A stretch of 64,000 bases of DNA from Turicimonas muris. GTDB lineage: Bacteria > Pseudomonadota > Gammaproteobacteria > Burkholderiales > Burkholderiaceae_F. The DNA lies in assembly GCF_002221595.1 (NCBI RefSeq), contig NZ_NHMP01000005.1, positions 1 to 64,000 on the forward strand, in the 5' to 3' direction. A program made the translations under genes and the position numbers. The notes beneath the pieces were generated by a model. It was not told the DNA's origin, searched no databases, and saw nothing but the letters and a program-made list of their open reading frames with translations. Below, piece by piece: positions 44,599 through 52,941 of this stretch. How positions within the stretch are numbered: the first letter of the stretch is position 1; the number at the start of each line of letters is the position of its first letter.

Positions 44599-45975
44599 AT
44601 GATAGGTGTCGTCGTTACGCTATTGGCTATCGGTCTTCTTGCCTACTTCGTCCTCAAGAATTACTATCCTCCGATTATCCTTTTAATCATTGGCTTAGTC
44701 CTTTTACTCGTCGGCGGCATGCTCGGCAATGCTCCGGTCGCAGCAAAAGCCTCAACCGGCTTCTTCGGTTTTGACATTGCCCAAGCTTTTACCAATCTAG
44801 TCAAAGGCCGTTTACCGGGTTTAGGCTTGAATATCATGGCTATCGCCGGCTTTGCTGTTTATATGGACAGGATAGGTGCCAGCAAGTCTCTGGTTAAGCT
44901 TTGCGTCAAACCTCTTCAGGCTATCCGTTCCCCATATGTTTTGTTAGCTATCACCTACGTAGTCGGTCAATTCATCGCCTTGTTTGTTAACTCCGCTGTC
45001 GGACTCGGTCTTTTGTTGATGGCTTCCATCTATCCTCTGCTTGTCGCCCTCGGTGTTTCCAGAACTTCCGCCGCGGCCGTTATCGCAACAACATGCTGCT
45101 TGGACTTAGGACCTTCTTCTTCAAACGCCATGCGTGCCGCTGATCTTTGCGGGATCGACGTTGTCACATACTTCATCCAAGGTCAAGGCCCAGTCGCTCT
45201 CTGCACAATAGCTTCCGTGGCTATCGGGCACTTCTTTGTCCAGCGCTGGTTCGACAAACGCGAAGGCGCCAAAGCTAATAATGTTAATGAAAAAGCTGAC
45301 GAGCTCGATGTTGATAAAGCTCTCGCCGGTGCCGGCCCCGCTTACTATGCCATCCTTCCGATGCTCCCGCTGTTCCTCTTAATCATCTTCTCCCCGTTGG
45401 TCTACAAAGGAATCAAACTCTCTTTGGTCACAGCGATCATTGTTTCTTTGATCGTTGCATTGGTTGTTGATATTCTTACAAGACGAGAGTTCAAGCTCTG
45501 CTGCAAAGACTCCCAGGCTATTTTTGAGGGCATGGGCAAAGTCTTTACATCAACCGTCAGCTTGATTGTGTGCGCTGAATTGTTCGCTCTCGGCTTGAAC
45601 AAAGTCGGCGGTATTACCACAATGATTCAGGCTGCCGCTTCCATGCAAAACGCCGGTTTGTTCGTCATGCTGTTCGTCATGCTCTGCATCATGATTATCG
45701 CCACTATCGTTACCGGCTCCGGCAACGCTGCGTTCTTCGCATTCTCCCCGCTTCTTCCTGAAGCCGCCGCTTCCGTCGGCATCCCTACTTTAGCTCTGGC
45801 CGTCCCGGTTCAGCTCTCTGCCGGCATTGCCCGTACAATGAGCCCGATTGCAGGCGTTATCATCGCTGTATCCGGTATTACGGGCCTGACTCCTATAGCT
45901 CTTATCCGCCGGACAATTCCTGTGATGATCATCGCAATGATTGTTTCTGTAACATCAAGTTTGATTTTCATCTAA
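44599..45975 (+). CDS. DcuC-family C4-dicarboxylate carrier (copy 2)
   Basis: A 458-residue membrane carrier, closer in length to E. coli DcuC (461). Marks include VIATTCCLDLGPSSSNAMRAADL, FEGMGKVFTSTVSLIVCAELFALGLNKVGG and TIVTGSGNAAFFAFSPLLPEAA, the conserved GSGNA motif. SD AAAGGAG precedes ATG 44599. It is 18 bases upstream of iadA, so it probably handles aspartate or its dipeptides, or exchanges C4 acids for them. Confidence 0.88.
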   Translation: MIGVVVTLLAIGLLAYFVLKNYYPPIILLIIGLVLLLVGGMLGNAPVAAKASTGFFGFDIAQAFTNLVKGRLPGLGLNIMAIAGFAVYMDRIGASKSLVKLCVKPLQAIRSPYVLLAITYVVGQFIALFVNSAVGLGLLLMASIYPLLVALGVSRTSAAAVIATTCCLDLGPSSSNAMRAADLCGIDVVTYFIQGQGPVALCTIASVAIGHFFVQRWFDKREGAKANNVNEKADELDVDKALAGAGPAYYAILPMLPLFLLIIFSPLVYKGIKLSLVTAIIVSLIVALVVDILTRREFKLCCKDSQAIFEGMGKVFTSTVSLIVCAELFALGLNKVGGITTMIQAAASMQNAGLFVMLFVMLCIMIIATIVTGSGNAAFFAFSPLLPEAAASVGIPTLALAVPVQLSAGIARTMSPIAGVIIAVSGITGLTPIALIRRTIPVMIIAMIVSVTSSLIFI

Positions 45976-45993
45976 TTCCTTAAGGAGAATCTA

Positions 45994-47136
45994 ATGCCCC
46001 TGCTTATTAAAAATGCTCACGTCTACAGTCCTGACGATCTTGGAATCAAAGATATTCTCATAGTCAACGATAAGGTAGCCACCATCGGAGAAAACTTACA
46101 AGTCTGCCTGCCGGAACTTGAAACTCTGGATGCCAAGGGAACGATTTTGACACCGGGCTTTATTGACCAGCACATCCACGTCACCGGCGGCGGCGGAGAA
46201 GGCGGTCCGAAAACCCGTACTCCTGAGATTATGCTCAGCGAGTTAATCGAATGCGGTACAACAAGTTTGGTCGGCGTATCCGGAACAGACAGCGTTACTC
46301 GTTCCATCGAAAACCTGCTCGCCAAGGTAAGAGCCTTGACGGCTGAAGGAGTCACCGCCTGGATGTACACAAGCAACTATTCTTTCCCGCCAACAACCTT
46401 AACAGGCAGCGTCAAAGGCGATCTGTTTATGGTTCCGGAAGTGCTCGGAGTTAAGATTGCTTTGGGTGATCACCGCTCTTCCTTTCCAACTGTCGAACAA
46501 GTTCTCCATCTGCTGACAGACATTCGCGTCGGCGGCATGATTGCAGGAAAGATTGGTGTTCTTCACATTCACACCGGTAATGTCCGCGGTGCTTTCGAAA
46601 TGTATGAAGAAATCATTAAACGTGGCTTCCCGATCCGCCACATTCGCCCCACACACTGCGCCCGCGACAAATACGTCTTTGAAAAGGCTTTGGAATTTGC
46701 GAGAGCCGGAGGCCGCATTGATATCACCACAGGCGGCTCTTGCTGCTTCGAAAGCCCCGCTGACGCTGTTGAAGCTGCTTGGGAGGCAGGAATCGAACCG
46801 AGCCTTATCACGATGAGTTCGGACGGTCACGGATCCGTTCCGCGCTTTAACGATAAAGGAGAAATGATCGGATTAGGTGTAGGCGGTGTAGCCTGCAACT
46901 TAAGAGACCTCAAGAAACTTATTGAACGAGGACACTCTCCCGAAAAAGTTCTTCCTCTCTTAACGAAAAACGTTGCCCGCGGTCTCGAACTGACCGGCAA
47001 AGGCGAAATTTACGGCGGCTGTAGCGCCGACCTGTGTTTATTCGATCAAGATTGGAATTTGAAGCATGTCCTAAGCAAAGGCCAGATGATGATGAAGGAC
47101 AGAGAGCTCCTTGTAAAAGGAACTTTTGAAATCTAG
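45994..47136 (+). CDS. iadA: Isoaspartyl dipeptidase
   Basis: A 380-residue zinc amidohydrolase that splits beta-aspartyl dipeptides into aspartate and an amino acid. It aligns with E. coli IadA: metal motif DQHIHVTGGGGEGGPKTRTPE (residues 60-80; H62 and H64 metal ligands), TSLVGVSGTDSVTRSIENLLAKVRAL, the DHRSS block, PTHCARD, and the catalytic SSDGHGS (E. coli SSDGNGS). SD AAGGAG precedes the ATG. Paired with a DcuC carrier, it would feed aspartate into fumarate respiration or transamination. A strong terminator follows. Confidence 0.92.
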   Translation: MPLLIKNAHVYSPDDLGIKDILIVNDKVATIGENLQVCLPELETLDAKGTILTPGFIDQHIHVTGGGGEGGPKTRTPEIMLSELIECGTTSLVGVSGTDSVTRSIENLLAKVRALTAEGVTAWMYTSNYSFPPTTLTGSVKGDLFMVPEVLGVKIALGDHRSSFPTVEQVLHLLTDIRVGGMIAGKIGVLHIHTGNVRGAFEMYEEIIKRGFPIRHIRPTHCARDKYVFEKALEFARAGGRIDITTGGSCCFESPADAVEAAWEAGIEPSLITMSSDGHGSVPRFNDKGEMIGLGVGGVACNLRDLKKLIERGHSPEKVLPLLTKNVARGLELTGKGEIYGGCSADLCLFDQDWNLKHVLSKGQMMMKDRELLVKGTFEI

Positions 47137-47155
47137 CCGCAAACTAGCTAAAAAC

Positions 47156-47187
47156 CTCGCCTCTGTGAATAGAGGCGAGTTTTTTTT
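47156..47187. terminator. Bidirectional intrinsic terminator
   Basis: A 9-bp stem (47156-47164 with 47171-47179) with a 6-nt loop is followed by eight T. The minus-strand side has a shorter T-run. It ends iadA and the convergent metal-binding protein gene. Confidence 0.93.
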
Positions 47188-47205
47188 GGCTTCAAAAAAT
47201 TGAAA

Positions 47206-47412
47206 TTAATTCAGAGCCACGGCTTTGTAATCACCGACTTCGGCAAGAGCTTTATTAACCTTCTCTAAGCTAACGGGTTCTTTAACGGTCAAAACAGCCA
47301 GTGCCGGTGACAAAGTAACTTCAACACTTTCTGCAAGCGGCTCAAGAGCCTTCTTGACTCTTGCAACGCAGTGCATACAATTTACACCTGACAACTCGAA
47401 ACTTTGTTTCAT
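47206..47412 (-). CDS. HMA-domain metal-binding protein, CopZ-like
   Basis: A 68-residue soluble heavy-metal-associated domain. The metal site is GVNCMHCVARVKKAL (CxxC). It resembles copper chaperones of the CopZ/MerP type, but no copper ATPase is in the window. I set the start at ATG 47412, with GAGGA 8 nt upstream; the in-frame TTG at 47427 overlaps that SD. Confidence 0.85.
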   Translation of the reverse strand: MKQSFELSGVNCMHCVARVKKALEPLAESVEVTLSPALAVLTVKEPVSLEKVNKALAEVGDYKAVALN

Positions 47413-47514
47413 TGGTAATGTCCTCAAATGAATACCTGTATGAGTTTATTCTAACGTTCCTGAATGGTAGTATTCACGGTTATTAATTTCGTGTTCCCAT
47501 TTTGCTTGAAGACT

Positions 47515-48411
47515 ATGAGTAACCTTAGCAATGCATATGTTCCTCCTCAGCTGAAGGCGGAAATCTTATCGGACGCCTTGCCATACATCCAGAAGTTTCA
47601 TGGCAAAACGATCGTGGTTAAATACGGCGGCAATGCCATGACCGATGAAAAACTTCAACGCGCTTTCGCACGTGATGTCGTTCTTCTGAAGTTAGTAGGC
47701 ATGAATCCCGTTATCGTGCATGGAGGCGGCCCGCAAATTGGGAAGGCCCTGAAGAAAGTCGGTAAAGAAAGCGAGTTTATTCAAGGAATGCGGGTGACCG
47801 ATGCTGAAACCATGGAAGTTGTTGAGTGGGTACTCTGCGGTCAGGTCCAGGGAGACTTGGTCACATTGATTAATAGCTTCGGCGGTCAAGCCGTCGGCCT
47901 AAACGGCAAAGACGGCTGCTTAATTAAAGCCAAGCGTCTGAGGCTTCGTGACTATCAGAATCCTGACAAATTTTATGATGTCGGACAGGTTGGTGAAATT
48001 GAATCCATCAATCCGGCTGTCGTAAAAGCTCTTCAGGACGATGCGTTCATTCCGGTCATCTCTCCGGTAGGTTTAGGAGAAGATGAGCTTGCCTACAACA
48101 TCAATGCTGATGTTGTCGCAGGTAAGATGGCGGAAGTTTTAAAAGCTGAAAAGCTCGTGATGCTCACTAATACACCGGGAGTGTTAGACAAAGAAGGAAA
48201 TTTGATTACCGGATTAACCTCCAAGGAAATCGATGCCTTATTTGAAGACGGTACCATTTCCGGAGGCATGTATCCGAAAATCTCTTCCGCTTTGGAAGCT
48301 GCAAAAAACGGAGTGAAAGCCGTACATATCATTGACGGCCGCGTTGACCACTGCCTGCTGTTGGAAATCCTGACTCCTGAAGGCGTGGGAACGATGATTA
48401 AATCGGAATAA
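47515..48411 (+). CDS. argB: N-acetylglutamate kinase
   Basis: A 298-residue kinase of arginine synthesis that phosphorylates N-acetylglutamate. Marks: VVKYGGNAM (phosphate-binding lysine), [12 protein letters not shown], the arginine-site N-terminal helix ([16 protein letters not shown]), [12 protein letters not shown] and [16 protein letters not shown] 47515 gives the normal N-terminus ([11 protein letters not shown]); an upstream in-frame ATG at 47464 would add 17 hydrophobic residues. Its stop precedes slmA by two bases. Confidence 0.95.
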   Translation: MSNLSNAYVPPQLKAEILSDALPYIQKFHGKTIVVKYGGNAMTDEKLQRAFARDVVLLKLVGMNPVIVHGGGPQIGKALKKVGKESEFIQGMRVTDAETMEVVEWVLCGQVQGDLVTLINSFGGQAVGLNGKDGCLIKAKRLRLRDYQNPDKFYDVGQVGEIESINPAVVKALQDDAFIPVISPVGLGEDELAYNINADVVAGKMAEVLKAEKLVMLTNTPGVLDKEGNLITGLTSKEIDALFEDGTISGGMYPKISSALEAAKNGVKAVHIIDGRVDHCLLLEILTPEGVGTMIKSE

Positions 48412-48413
48412 GA

Positions 48414-49031
48414 ATGGAAGAAGAAATCCAAAAACCAAAAACAAGAAAAGCGAAACCGGGGGAAAGAAAACTGGATATTCTGAAGGCCCTTGTGGACCTT
48501 CTCCAGAGTTCTAAACAAAAACACATTACAACGAAGGTCCTGGCCGCTCACCTCGGCCTGTCCGAGGCTGCTCTGTACCGGCATTTTGCCAGCAAAGCTC
48601 AAATGTATGATGCTCTAATCGCCTATGTTGAAAGCGCCGTCTTTACAGCGGTTAATCAGATTCAACAGTCCAATCCTTCGGGAATGCACCAGGCGCGCAT
48701 GATTGCCACAACTTTGATTAGCTTGACGCGCACCAATCCCGGCATGGTAATTCTGATGTGCGGCGATTTTCTGACTCAAGAGGATGAAAGACTTCAGCAT
48801 AGACTCAATCTCCTGTTCAGCAAGTTGCGTACACAGCTCAAGCAGTCTTTGAGTCTTGCCGTTGCACAGATGGAAATCTTTTCCGACTACGATGTACAGG
48901 TTAGAAGCGAACTGCTGTTCTCCCTTATTCTCGGACAGTGGGTTTCTTTCTCTAAAGGCATCCAACGGACAAATACCGAACCGAATTCAGTAGACAAACT
49001 TATCTGTACGGCTTTAGGCATCCGTTCTTAG
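48414..49031 (+). CDS. slmA: Nucleoid occlusion factor SlmA (TetR family)
   Basis: A 205-residue TetR-fold DNA-binding protein that blocks FtsZ ring assembly over the nucleoid. The HTH is ITTKVLAAHLGLSEAALYRHFASKAQMYDALI (about 38-70), and NPGMVILMCGDFLTQEDERLQHRL in the C-terminal domain is SlmA-like. The order argB-slmA is typical of betaproteobacteria. The N-terminus is a short charged tail (EEEIQKPKTRKAKPGERK). No SlmA-binding site was searched for. Confidence 0.87.
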   Translation: MEEEIQKPKTRKAKPGERKLDILKALVDLLQSSKQKHITTKVLAAHLGLSEAALYRHFASKAQMYDALIAYVESAVFTAVNQIQQSNPSGMHQARMIATTLISLTRTNPGMVILMCGDFLTQEDERLQHRLNLLFSKLRTQLKQSLSLAVAQMEIFSDYDVQVRSELLFSLILGQWVSFSKGIQRTNTEPNSVDKLICTALGIRS

Positions 49032-49055
49032 AATCGGTTCTGCTTTCAAGACAGC

Positions 49056-49096
49056 AACACCTCCTTTCTTGTTTTCACGCAAGGAGGTGTTTCCTT
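49056..49096. terminator. Hairpin between slmA and ctpA
   Basis: An 11-bp perfect stem (49056-49066 with 49081-49091) with a 14-nt loop is followed by a short T-rich stretch on the plus strand. It lies between the convergent genes and probably ends slmA. Confidence 0.75.
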
Positions 49097-49110
49097 GAGA
49101 ATCAATACTG

Positions 49111-50586
49111 CTATTTCTTCGGTTGGTTGATAGGCTCAATCCGCTCTTTAATGCGGGAATTTTTAGCAGGTTTTGTACCATTCGGCTTTTCTTTCAGATA
49201 CTTGACTGCCTGCTGGAGTTGGTAATCGTCCGGCTCCCCATACTTATAGAACTTGGGAGCAGGTTTCTTTTCTTCTCCCTTCTCATCGACAACCTTCTCC
49301 TTAATCTGTCCTGCCGACTTCTGCTTGCCTGCGTCCACGGGAACAGGCTTCGGAGCTGAAGTATCTTCAACCTCCAAGTGGTTAGCTAGGTCAGCTTCGC
49401 GGATATCGAAGTCTAAGAAATTTCCTTCCGCCGTATCTTTTACTTCAACGTCAGGAACAATTCCTTTAGCCTGAATACTGCGTCCTGTAGGCGTAAAGTA
49501 TCTTGCCGTTGTCAGTTTGATGGCCATGTTCTTCGCATCGCCTCTCAATGGGATGACAGTCTGAACTGACCCCTTCCCGAAAGTCTTGGTTCCTAAGATG
49601 GCAGCGCGCTTATGATCCTGCAGGGCACCGGCCACGATTTCACTGGCGCTGGCAGAAGCTCCGTTAACGAGGACAACCAACGGGATGTTCTTAATTGCCG
49701 GCGGCAGACGCTCAATAAGATCATCTTCTTTAGTTGTCCTATAGTCGGCAGGAACCGTCAAATAATCTTTTTTAGCTTCTTCAACCTGCCCTTTTGTGGA
49801 AACGACTTTGACTCCCTTCGGCAAAAATACCGCAGAAACTCCGACAGCAGCATTGAGCAAACCACCCGGGTCGTTGCGCAAGTCTAAAACTAAGCCGTTT
49901 TTCAAATTGTCTGTCTTAGCCAGTTCATTGATGGCTTTAGCCAGTTCCGAATTCGTTCTTTCTTGGAACTGAGAAATACGCACATATCCCATATGGTCGG
50001 GAAGGGCTTTAAATTTGACAGATTTCACCTTGATGATGGCTCGTGTCAGTTTGATGTTCAAAGGCGCCTTCTCTCCTTTTCTAAGAATAGAAAGATCAAT
50101 CTGCGTATTCGGCTTGCCTCGCATCATCTTAACTGCATCATTCAGAGGAACGTCACGTATAAGCTTGCCGTCAATTTTGTAAATAACGTCACCTGCACGG
50201 ACATTGGCATTGGCTGCCGGAGTATCGTCAATCGGAGAAACTACCTTAACACCCGCCGGATCAGAGGTAACTTCGATACCGAGTCCTCCGAATTCGCCCA
50301 TTGTTCCTTCCTGAAGCTCTTTAAAAGATTCTTCGTCAAGGAAAGCGGAGTGCGGATCCAGCCCATGAAGCATTCCCGAAATAGCTTCCTTCATCAGTTT
50401 TTTGTCTGAGACGGGCTCGACGTAGAATTGTTTTACAGCACCATAGATATCGGTGAACTGTCTGATTTCACTTAAGGGAAGAGTCGTTTTTTTATTAGCA
50501 ACCGGCTCGGCCGTAACGGCGCCGATCACTGCACCTGCAATCATCCCTACGCTGACCAAGATGATGCCGCGGATTCCACTTTTCAT
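49111..50586 (-). CDS. ctpA: S41-family C-terminal processing protease
   Basis: A 491-residue periplasmic serine protease. An N-terminal signal anchor (about 7-26), a PDZ domain (about 100-180; GLGIEV...AGDVIYKIDG), then the S41 core with the serine in NGASASASEIVAGAL (serines 311-315) and catalytic Lys338 in GTKTFGKGSVQT. The tail (about 400-491) is Lys/Pro-rich. It follows envC and gpmA on the same strand, a conserved order. Ctp proteases trim cell-wall hydrolases and lipoproteins; an EnvC/amidase link is plausible from the context. Confidence 0.92.
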   Translation of the reverse strand: MKSGIRGIILVSVGMIAGAVIGAVTAEPVANKKTTLPLSEIRQFTDIYGAVKQFYVEPVSDKKLMKEAISGMLHGLDPHSAFLDEESFKELQEGTMGEFGGLGIEVTSDPAGVKVVSPIDDTPAANANVRAGDVIYKIDGKLIRDVPLNDAVKMMRGKPNTQIDLSILRKGEKAPLNIKLTRAIIKVKSVKFKALPDHMGYVRISQFQERTNSELAKAINELAKTDNLKNGLVLDLRNDPGGLLNAAVGVSAVFLPKGVKVVSTKGQVEEAKKDYLTVPADYRTTKEDDLIERLPPAIKNIPLVVLVNGASASASEIVAGALQDHKRAAILGTKTFGKGSVQTVIPLRGDAKNMAIKLTTARYFTPTGRSIQAKGIVPDVEVKDTAEGNFLDFDIREADLANHLEVEDTSAPKPVPVDAGKQKSAGQIKEKVVDEKGEEKKPAPKFYKYGEPDDYQLQQAVKYLKEKPNGTKPAKNSRIKERIEPINQPKK

Positions 50587-50627
50587 AATATTTTTTTAGT
50601 TAGCTTCTAGAAAATTATTCAAGATTA

Positions 50628-52013
50628 TCAAAGTTTTAGCCACTTATTCGGATTAATTGGTTTCCCATTGTGACGCAACTCGAAGTATAAAACCGAGAGA
50701 TCGCTTTCTTTTGAACCAACATGAGAAATAATTTCTCCGGCCTCTACCAAATCCCCTATATCTTTTTCCATCGAAGAGTTGTTACCGTAAACCGTAAAAT
50801 AGCCCCGTCCATGGTCAATAACCAATAAGTTTCCATAACCTTTTAGATAATCGGCAAAGACCACTTTTCCGGCACGGACGGCTTTAACCGGCTGCTCTTC
50901 ATTGACGCTGAATACTACGCCTTTCCAATTGCCCATGTTCTTATCTGCTGCACGTTTTTGGCCATAAGATGCGGCGACTTTTCCAAGAACAGGAATACCG
51001 GAAGAGACGAGCACAAGTCCGCTCTGTGTCTTTGGTGCGGAAGCCGCAGCCGCTTTTTCTGTCGTGCCTTTCTTTACGACAGGAGGACGATAAGCAGTTT
51101 TCTTTTGATTTTGCAACTTCGTCACTAAGCTGGCGAGTCGTTTTTCGTCTTGCTCAAGTTTCTTGAGCGTGGTGGCCTTCATGGCCAGATCTTTTTCCAA
51201 ACGAACAACCGTCCTTTGGCGTTCTCTTCTTTCGCTTACCAGTTTTTGCTGCTGCTGGCGTTCGCTGCTGACATTATTTCGCAGCTTTTCTCCGGAAACT
51301 CGAGATGCATACACAACTTTTTCGAGCTGTTTTTGCTGTTCTTCCAGTTTCTTATAAGAAGTCGCAGAACGCTCCCTTAAAAGTTCGAGCAAAGCCTCAG
51401 CCCTAGCTTTCTGATGGGGATCGCTTTTTCCAAGCCAGTCCGGTGCGTCTTGAAGGCTGATTTGTTCCAAGCGTTGTTTGTCGATTTCACTCAAGATTTT
51501 TCTTTCCTGAGCCATTGCGTCTTCGATCTTTTGTTTTTGGCGAAGCTGATTTCGAAGATCTCTTTCTACGACACGGCGCTCTTTCTGCAGATTTTGAAGG
51601 TTTTGCCGTACTTTGCCGATTTCTTTTTCTGATTTCTGCAGTTCTGCCTGAATATTTGTTCTGTTGGTCTGAGCTTCAGCCATTGAGGCCTGCAACTTCT
51701 CGATTCTTTGCTGCGTATTACTTCGTTGTTGTGAAACTTGACTGACAGAAACGTTCTTTGGTGCAGAAGAGGTTCTCTTTTTAGTTGTTTTTTGCTGAGA
51801 GGAACGCTTCGTCGCGGTTTGTTTTTTTGCGGTTGTTTTTTTAGCCGTCGTTTTCTTTTTAACGGCAGAATTCTTTTGGACGGCCTTTTTAACCGTTTTG
51901 GCTTTCTTTTGACTAGAAGATGACGCGGGTTCCGGACTCTGCGCCGCGAAACCTGTTGTCATCGTACTAAACGAGCATGCTGCCGCCAGCAATAAGACAG
52001 CAGCGGTTCTCAA
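50628..52013 (-). CDS. envC: EnvC-like murein hydrolase activator
   Basis: A 461-residue periplasmic protein: signal peptide (about 1-24), a Lys/Thr/Ala-rich low-complexity stretch (35-88), a long coiled coil (about 95-300) and a LytM/M23 domain (about 345-461). The M23 domain lacks the zinc ligands (VYGNNSS where an active enzyme has YAHL), so it should activate amidases, as EnvC does, rather than cut peptidoglycan. It starts with TTG 52013; no ATG lies between the preceding in-frame stop and the signal peptide. It follows gpmA by 19 bases. Confidence 0.87.
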   Translation of the reverse strand: MRTAAVLLLAAACSFSTMTTGFAAQSPEPASSSSQKKAKTVKKAVQKNSAVKKKTTAKKTTAKKQTATKRSSQQKTTKKRTSSAPKNVSVSQVSQQRSNTQQRIEKLQASMAEAQTNRTNIQAELQKSEKEIGKVRQNLQNLQKERRVVERDLRNQLRQKQKIEDAMAQERKILSEIDKQRLEQISLQDAPDWLGKSDPHQKARAEALLELLRERSATSYKKLEEQQKQLEKVVYASRVSGEKLRNNVSSERQQQQKLVSERRERQRTVVRLEKDLAMKATTLKKLEQDEKRLASLVTKLQNQKKTAYRPPVVKKGTTEKAAAASAPKTQSGLVLVSSGIPVLGKVAASYGQKRAADKNMGNWKGVVFSVNEEQPVKAVRAGKVVFADYLKGYGNLLVIDHGRGYFTVYGNNSSMEKDIGDLVEAGEIISHVGSKESDLSVLYFELRHNGKPINPNKWLKL

Positions 52014-52032
52014 AACAACCTGAGTTTTCAGT

Positions 52033-52782
52033 TTACTTTCCTGCCTTACCTTGTGCCGCCACTGCAGCCATTGCGTTTTTAATAGCTTCTTGGTCGCCGA
52101 GGTAGTAACTCTTGATTGGTTTCATGTTCTCATCTAATTCATAGACAAGAGGAGTTCCCGTCGGGATGTTCAAACCAACGATGTCCGCATCGCTGATGTT
52201 ATCCAAATGTTTAATCAAAGCGCGCAAGGAGTTGCCGTGGGCTGTAATTAAGATTTGCTTGCCTTCGCGGATCTTCGGAACGATTTCATTTTCCCAATAA
52301 GGAACAACTCTTTTCACAGTATCTTTGAGGCATTCCGTCAAAGGCATCAGTTCCGGATCTTCTAAGCGATAACGAGACTGATTAGCCGGCCACATCGGGC
52401 TTTCCTTGGACAATGCCGGAGGCGGAACGTCGTAAGAGCGGCGCCAAATCATGACTTGTTCGTTGCCGAACTTTTCGGCCGTTTCTTTCTTGTTAAGTCC
52501 TTGAAGAGCACCGTAGTGTCTTTCGTTCAATCTCCAATCTTTGATAACAGGAAGATAGAGTTGGTCGAGCTCGTCTAAAGCAATGCAAAGTGTTCTGATA
52601 GCTCTCTTGAGCACAGAGGTGTAGCAAAGATCAAAGACAAATCCTTGTTTCTTTAACAGCTGTCCGGCCAATGCGGCTTCTTTACGGCCTTTTTCGGTCA
52701 AATCAACGTCTACCCAGCCTGTGAAACGGTTTTCGAGATTCCACTGGCTTTCGCCGTGTCTCATCAAAACGATTTTGTACAT
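52033..52782 (-). CDS. gpmA: 2,3-bisphosphoglycerate-dependent phosphoglycerate mutase
   Basis: A 249-residue glycolytic/gluconeogenic mutase interconverting 3- and 2-phosphoglycerate. The phosphohistidine is His9 in [10 protein letters not shown]. The [30 protein letters not shown] and [15 protein letters not shown] blocks are diagnostic of the dPGM type. It is first in the gpmA-envC-ctpA run, the order found in many betaproteobacteria. The SD is weak. Confidence 0.95.
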   Translation of the reverse strand: MYKIVLMRHGESQWNLENRFTGWVDVDLTEKGRKEAALAGQLLKKQGFVFDLCYTSVLKRAIRTLCIALDELDQLYLPVIKDWRLNERHYGALQGLNKKETAEKFGNEQVMIWRRSYDVPPPALSKESPMWPANQSRYRLEDPELMPLTECLKDTVKRVVPYWENEIVPKIREGKQILITAHGNSLRALIKHLDNISDADIVGLNIPTGTPLVYELDENMKPIKSYYLGDQEAIKNAMAAVAAQGKAGK

Positions 52783-52941
52783 ATAGTTTTCCGAAGGAAA
52801 TTGAAAAATGAACTTCCATTTTACCAGTGCTTGAACTCAAGCCTAGTATTTACAGTCATCTCAATCTTCCCAAAAGTAGAAGTTCTTCTCCTTCTCAAGA
52901 GATAGGCCATTAGAAACTACGCAGATTTGGAAATTTCTTCT

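Noticed and set aside
51780-51915. Low-complexity repeat in the envC region
   Set aside because: Explained as the in-frame Lys/Thr/Ala-rich linker of the EnvC-like protein.
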